Position numbers and translations under genes: made by a program. Under the pieces are notes generated by a model, which saw nothing but the letters and a program-made list of their open reading frames with translations, searched no databases and was not told the origin of the DNA. This document shows, one piece after another, positions 58,341 to 64,000 of a stretch of DNA of 64,000 nucleotides (its first letter is position 1; each line of letters starts with the position of its first letter). Source of the stretch: Aquila chrysaetos chrysaetos. Taxonomy: Eukaryota > Chordata > Aves > Accipitriformes > Accipitridae. The stretch is taken from the NCBI RefSeq assembly GCF_900496995.4, contig NC_044009.1, positions 8,340,001 to 8,404,000 of the forward strand. Reading direction: 5' to 3'.

Positions 58341-61310
58341 CCATCCCACACACCAAACCCCAGTGAGACTTTGTGGTGTCCCCCATCCGCCCCCCCCCCC
58401 CCAGTGCTCCATCCCACTCCCCACAGGCCATGCAGCACCAAGATGCCTATGGCTGTCCTTCAGGGGCGATCCCCAAAACACCAGCGATGGGGGCGGCAGG
58501 TTTGGGGGTGCTTTTTCAGCCAGAGCACCCACCGGGGGATGCACCCAGCCCCTCTCCAGCCACCCAAAGGGGTTTTGCCCTCTACAGCCCTCAGTCAGGC
58601 TGAGACCGGCGCAACTCCTGTCAGAGGCCACGCCGCAGGTGCCTGGTGCAAACACATGTGAAAGGGGGGGTCCAGCTGCCCCAAGCACATCCTAATGGGG
58701 TGGCGGGGTCTCTATGGTGCTCCTATGCTCTTTGCAAGCTCAGGGTTGCCCCTCTCCTTTCTGGCACAATTTAGGGGGTCTCCCCCCCCCCCCCCAGCCA
58801 ATCCGCGGGCAGGTAGCCCCCAAGCCACGCCCCCTTTTTCCCACGCTCTGTTTCTCAATGGAGCCCCCCAGCCCACCGGCCACCCTGAAGATCCCCAAGG
58901 GAGGGATACTGACCCCAAAATTGGGGGGAGGGGTGTGTGCGGCACCCAGACACCAAACATCCCCAGGGACCCCCATCCCACTGGGCCCCCCCCCCGTCCC
59001 CAGCTCACGGACAGCTGGCTTGGATGGCTCCGGAGAAACGCAGGCAAAAAAATTCCCCCCGCTCCGGCTCTTGGCCTTCGTCCGTTGTTTTCCTTCCCTG
59101 GGGTGGCTCCTCCGGCAGCTCCTGCTGCGGTGCAGGGATGCTCGACCCGTGGGCGTCAGGCCCTCGCCGTCGGCCAGGCCCAGGCGAGCCCGAGCCCACG
59201 TCGGGCACAGGGCAGGCAGCAAACTCTCATTTCCTGCCTCTGATCTGCCCGCGATGAATCACTGCAATTTACCTCCCTGGTTTTCTCCGTTTCTTGGAAG
59301 CGCCAGCGAGCAGAAACGCTCCGGCTTTTTGGAAAACGCGGCTGCAACTGATTTTTTTCTCTCTCCTTTTTCTTTTTTTTCTCTCCTCTCCTACAGCGTG
59401 CCCAGTGGAGAAGCGATTTCTAACCCCGATGCGCACACGTGGTCTCTCGCTCACCACCCCCTGCCCCGATGCTCAGACCCTTTTCACTCCAATTTCTGAA
59501 TTCCCCAGGGAGTTTTGCCCACTGCTATCTGCTTTCGCCAGAAAAAAATAAAGAGGGATGGCTCCGACCTTGCTGCAAAGTGACCGTGCAAACCCAGAGC
59601 CTCAGGTCCCCAAAGTTGGCCGGCCGGCCAAATCCACAGGGCCAAAGTGAAAGCTGCCCCCAGCCCCAGGGATGCACTTGGCTCCTGGAAAGGGAAAGCA
59701 ACAGTTTGGGGAGGAGATAGGGTCTAATCCCTCAGGGATACATCCGAAAATCCCCGTCTCGTGCCCTGGTGCTCCCAAGGGTGTGAAGAAAAGGGTCCTA
59801 AGAGCAGCATTCAAACCTTGGGTCACCGCCAGCGCCGGCTGCTTTGAAATGCTGCGAGATGCCCCGGCAGAGCCCACCGGAAGAGTCAATAGCGTAGAAA
59901 CGGCGGAAAAAAAGAAAAAAAAAAAAAGACAGGACAGATGGGGCTGAAGAAACAACATAACAGAGCCCAGTCTGGTCAGGAAGCGGAGACCGGAGAAGAG
60001 TGAGCGGCAGAGCTGGCACAAACCTTCCCAAACGTGCAGCGGAGCTACTGCTTGCTCCGCCGGCAATGCCACTGTGGGATGAAGATTTTCCCGTTCAATC
60101 CCAGTTGCTACTCCTGGGAGGAAAGGATCGCTCCTTTGGATTCAATACAATCAGAGCCACAGCTTTTTTTTGTTTGTTTTTGGCTTGGTATGCAGAAATC
60201 ACTTAATTAGCAATTAAAACCACAACCCAAAGGATTTTGGTGATGACCAAGGGAGCTAATGGCTGTTTTTAGCATAATTCGAGGTGCCTTGCAGCAAAAT
60301 GAAGCCATTATCATGTGCAAAAAAATCGGTATTATCCAGACCAGCGTTTTAACAAATATCCATGGGGTTGTTGGTGTGGGAATGTTATTGGGAAGAGGGA
60401 GGTCGCAAAATGCCCTGCAGCTGGGTGAGGATGGGCAAGAACTCCTTGTCCCCATAAGCACCTTATCAATGAGAGGTGTTTCCCAAATCTGGCTCACTGT
60501 AGCGCCTGCCTGGAGGAAAATGCTGACAAAACCCACTGCTTTGGTACAAGTAGCCCTAGGAAAGGGCCATTAACTCATGTTTCTAATTGCTTTACATCCC
60601 TGCAGATTACTCTTTGATCGGTGCTTTCACTCTCCCAGTTCTGTATCAGCTGTGATTTTTGTTAATCTGCTGTTTGCACCCTTGTTGCAGGGCTGGGAAC
60701 AATTCAGGGCATTTCTACAAGAATTTTTTAAACTCCCAGTTGTTAGAGGTAGCACACTGGGATGGCAACTGAAACGAATAAATTCAATAAGGTTATTTTC
60801 TCCTTTTCTGGATTTTATTTCTACAGGTACTGCCACTCCTCTCAGCACGGTATGTGCAAAGCTCTTTCCAAGAGCATGTTAAGCAAAAAGAGTGTCAGGT
60901 CACATTTAAATCAGTGGTGTTGCCCTGTCCAAGGGAGAGCCGGGGACATGGGGGAGTGTTTTGAACGTAGACGCTGCTCTGGTGAGCAGGTCAAGAGGGG
61001 GAAAGACTTCAGCTGGTCTTTTTTGTCCCCACTGACTGGGGGCAGAGAGAGAAAAGCAGCAGCAAGAGGTTCAAACAGAGCTTTCTTCTTGCTCACCTTT
61101 GTCTCCAGAGAAACCAGGGAAGAAAAAGGTCACACGTCGGTCCAACTACATAGCTTGGCAGGGGCTCAGGCTAAAACAGCCCCAGTCTTTCACGCTGGCA
61201 ATGTACTTTTAACAAAGATTTGCCTCTGCAGCAATCCACGGTGACTGTAATTCCTCTCTACATTTCCAGGAGAAGAAAGCTGTGGCGAGGAAGAGAAAGG
61301 ACACACAAAG
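58341..61310. other. SH2D5-HP1BP3 intergenic region
   Basis: About 3 kb with no coding exon that I can support. The part 58980-59260 is moderately CpG-rich and could hold a non-coding first exon or promoter of SH2D5. There are C runs at about 58391-58402 and 58782-58795 and an A-rich stretch at 59908-59928. The rest (59260-61310) has no recognisable content. Confidence 0.5.
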
Positions 61311-61332
61311 CAAGCCTGGAATCTAGTTTCAT

Positions 61333-61338
61333 TTTATT
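61333..61338 (-). terminator. HP1BP3: Likely HP1BP3 polyadenylation signal
   Basis: AATAAA on the minus strand (AAAATAAAATG), 897 bases after the HP1BP3 stop codon. The intervening sequence (61339-62234) is AT-rich 3' UTR with a 22-base A run at 62111-62132. Other AATAAA-like sites may also be used. Confidence 0.55.
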
Positions 61339-62234
61339 TTAGCAAACTGCATGTTCTTCACTTATCAACATCTCTACATTAGCAATTGTATAGCTCTCCA
61401 ACTTTTCTTTAAAAAAGGGTAAACAAGAGGTGACAAAACTCAGGCTCTTCATCTCTTAAAAACATTTGAAAGTTGGATTCAAGAAGACTTTTATATATTT
61501 TGGTTTTAAGGTAACAGATGTGGCGTGGAAACACTAATTCAAATCACCCGCCTAACCGAGAACTACCCCTTCTGGAGCCCCTCTGGCATCAGACGATCAG
61601 TAGACGCTGCAGCCTCCGTTTACTGAAGATCTGACTCACCGTCAAACAAACCTTGTTGGTCTGAAGGAGCCGAATGCGCCGCCTCCTCAGCCTGTCGCTC
61701 TAATGGCCGAACAGAAAGAAGCACCTCCAGGACTCAGTGCAAGTGTTGTATATACACTGCTTCTTCACAGAAGCGTTAAGGACCTCATCATGCAGGGGAT
61801 CTAGGAAGGACTCTTCTGCCGTTGTACCTTCTCATTAAGAATCACATTCCCCCAATCATCCTGTTCCTGCTGTCTAAAGATATAAAGATCTTCTTTGAAG
61901 AATTTTTAAAAGCCAACCCTCCCCCCCAAACCCAAGAGGAACACCGTAAAATGTACAGATTATATATGTCCTAGAAAAGTCGTAAAATTATTGCAGAAAC
62001 TAAAGATGACTTGTTCCAGGGGGAGGGGCAGACATGAGGCACAGCATTGAGATCTAACAAATGCTCGGGTTGGTTTGATTTAGTTTTCAGCTTTTTCCCC
62101 ATCATTCAAGAAAAAAAAAAAAAAAAAAAAAATTAAAGAAGTGTTTAAGCATCAGAACTAAAATACAAATGCACGTTGACTTATAAAACAAGATTGTGGA
62201 TTTGACCATGGGATTCCCTGACAGTGGAAAAATT

Positions 62235-63441
62235 TTACTTTTTTGCCCGGAGAGATTTCCTCATGGTGGATTTGCCCTTGGCGGAAGGTTTCACTTCCTT
62301 CCTCCCGCTGGCTGCTGGTTTCTTGGAAGAGCTGCCACCAGAGGGTTTCTTGATGGCTGGGGCTGCTGGTTTGGCTTTCTTAGCAGGGGTTTTAACCTTG
62401 GGAGGGGGCTTTGCTTTCCCCCGGCGGGCTGCGGGGGTTTTTCTTGGCTTGGGTTTGGACTCTCTTCGCTTCATGGCAGGGGCCCTGCTCCGTGATTTTG
62501 GAGGTGGTCTCTTCTGCATCCTGTCAGAAAGAGAGACAGCACAAGATCTCAGTGGAGGCGCAAATGCTACCCAGAGCAGAGCTGCTGTCATCAATTTGCA
62601 TAAATGAAACAGATCTTGGCATTCTTGTTCTTTACCACGGATGTTTCTTTATGCAGCAGTATATTTCATTAGCTAAATCCCAAAGAGCAAGAACTCCTCT
62701 GGTGGATCTTGCCATGCTAAGCACTTCTCAATCCCCACAGTGCTATGCCAGGGAGGTTTTGAACTCCTTTGTTAGGCATATAAACATACAAATAATGACA
62801 ATGAATCAAAGTCAATTGTCAGAACAATTAAGAGACCTAAGCACTATCTCTCCTCTCTAAATGGAATTTTATTACTTAACGAACAACACTTATCTTAAAC
62901 CCACATTCTGAGTAAGGCAGGTTTCTTATCTGGCTATAGAACTGCAAATAATACTGTAAGGAAAAGTTTTCTTAAGGAAACAATAAATACAAAAAGTCCC
63001 ACATGAAACATCACACTTTTGTAAAGCACAAAAGGCGACTTTAGGAGACTAAAGGCAATACAAAGAATAAATACAGGCTCTCTTCTCATCTGGAGGAAAA
63101 AAAGAGGTAAGTTTCAAATTATGGAATGGGGGAGATCCTTATCTCTGGAGCAAGGCCTAATTAGAAAGTTCTTCTTCCAACACCTCTGAGCAACAGCCTT
63201 GTGGATAAACAACCACACCAAGAGAGAAACCCATGCGCTCTACAGCTGTGACAGTCACTTTATTTCATCTGAAGGAGCCCATTTATCTCTTATGCTGCCA
63301 TACCTCTTCTTTGGTGGTGGCTCTTCCTCCTCAGACTCTTCCTCTTCAGATTCTTCTTCCTCCTCAGATTCCTCCTCTTCTTCCTCATCAGATTCCTCAG
63401 AGTCCTCATCCTGCTGCTTCTCTGGGTAGAGCACATCTGGG
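62235..63441 (-). CDS. HP1BP3: HP1BP3, last two coding exons (partial, 5' part beyond window)
   Basis: Heterochromatin protein 1-binding protein 3, a linker-histone-like chromatin protein. Only the C-terminal part is present. The final exon (62235-62520) codes for a Lys/Pro/Ala-rich tail similar to that of histone H1, from MQKRPPPKSRSR to the terminal MRKSLRAKK. The preceding exon (63304-63441) codes for PDVLYPEKQQDEDSEESDE followed by a long Glu/Ser run and EEPPPKKR. The junction phase agrees (AG plus G makes Arg). The upstream acceptor at 63442 is a candidate chosen by phase and AG context. The H1/H5 globular domains of the family lie upstream of the window. I found no further exon in 63442-64000. 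Confidence 0.85.
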
Positions 63442-64000
63442 CTACAAGAGGGCTCTCGTCAGAGCGTGACTGACTTCTAAGAATACAACTCCAGGGTCGG
63501 CAAGCCTTGGGTAACCCTGGCTCTCAGCAGGCACTGCTGCCCACCCTCCTGTAAGGTTACAGCTTTGAGCCTAATCCAGAAACACCCTGAAGACTTCTGT
63601 GTTTGCTGCTATCTAAAATCAACGTTATTTAGTCTCTGCAATGGCAGAAGTGTGATGGGTTGTAAGTCACCAGGAACGTCCCAGCCCTAAGCCCGCCTTT
63701 TCTCTGGTTCTCTTCCCCATTGCTCCTTCGTGCAACACAGGAAGGCAGACAACAAAGGGACAAGATCAGACTTCAGTGACTCTGAACACAGGCTGAAGCT
63801 GCTGAGGACTTTGTATGTATGCAATAAAAGAAGGTGGGGAGCAGAGACTTTAATGACTATGCTGCCATTTGGCTCTTTGTGGGACACTAAGTCACCGTCC
63901 CTGGGCTCCATGTGGCCCAGCACAATACAATATACACTCACAGCAGGAGAAGAAAGGCTGGTTTAGTCTAACAGTAGCTAATCTAGGTCATCTTCCCTCC
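63442..64000 (-). other. HP1BP3 intron, window end
   Basis: Upstream intron sequence of HP1BP3. No exon, repeat or RNA gene could be supported here. Confidence 0.5.

Noticed and set aside
57682-58688. Minus-strand frames of 249 and 321 codons rich in Gly, Trp and Thr
   Set aside because: They follow the 33- to 36-base minisatellite upstream of SH2D5 and have no recognisable domain.

Overview
The window is vertebrate nuclear DNA, most likely from a bird (or another sauropsid). All recognisable coding sequence lies on the minus strand in short, phase-consistent GT-AG exons. Introns are small, CpG-rich promoters are separated by a few hundred bases to about 1 kb, several GC-rich minisatellites sit in introns and intergenic DNA, and I recognise no mammalian SINE or LTR element. 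Five genes run head to tail in the same direction. In transcription order, from high to low coordinates, they are HP1BP3 (3' end only), SH2D5, KIF17, DDOST and DDI2, with the RSC1A1 reading frame in the last DDI2 exon. A CpG island at the left edge is probably the promoter of the next gene, PLEKHM2 by human synteny.

Layout: 1-430 CpG island; 402-830 minisatellite; 831-9202 DDI2 3' UTR and intergenic DNA; 9203-28825 DDI2 (nine coding exons, the last carrying the RSC1A1 frame); 28826-29700 DDI2 promoter and a GC-rich repeat; 30035-34967 DDOST (11 coding exons, 434 aa); 35369-51906 KIF17 (14 coding exons, 800 aa as assembled); 51907-53110 KIF17 promoter and a TGCA-core repeat; 53267-57614 SH2D5 (nine coding exons, 408 aa) with two introns made almost wholly of tandem repeats; 57780-58340 another minisatellite; 58341-61310 sequence with no gene seen; 61310-63441 the 3' end of HP1BP3.

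The genes are functionally unrelated: a ubiquitin-like/retroviral-type aspartyl protease, an oligosaccharyltransferase subunit, a ciliary and dendritic kinesin, a PTB-SH2 adaptor and a histone H1-like chromatin protein. What they share is direction and tight spacing. KIF17 polyadenylates only about 250 bp upstream of the DDOST start codon.

The most interesting signal is at DDI2. The exon that carries the RSC1A1 frame has a strong splice acceptor 32 nt before the RSC1A1 ATG, and joining it to the DDI2 exon 8 donor keeps the frame open. This predicts a single 1026-residue protein with the order UBL, helical domain, aspartyl protease, long acidic linker, UBA. That restores the C-terminal UBA domain that mammalian DDI2 lacks and yeast Ddi1 has. 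Other leads are an arginine at the FLVR position of the SH2D5 SH2 domain (tryptophan in human), 28 copies of the RBFOX motif in two repeat-filled SH2D5 introns, a shortened KIF17 tail, a possible RFX X-box in the KIF17 promoter, and three evenly spaced CCAAT boxes in front of DDOST.
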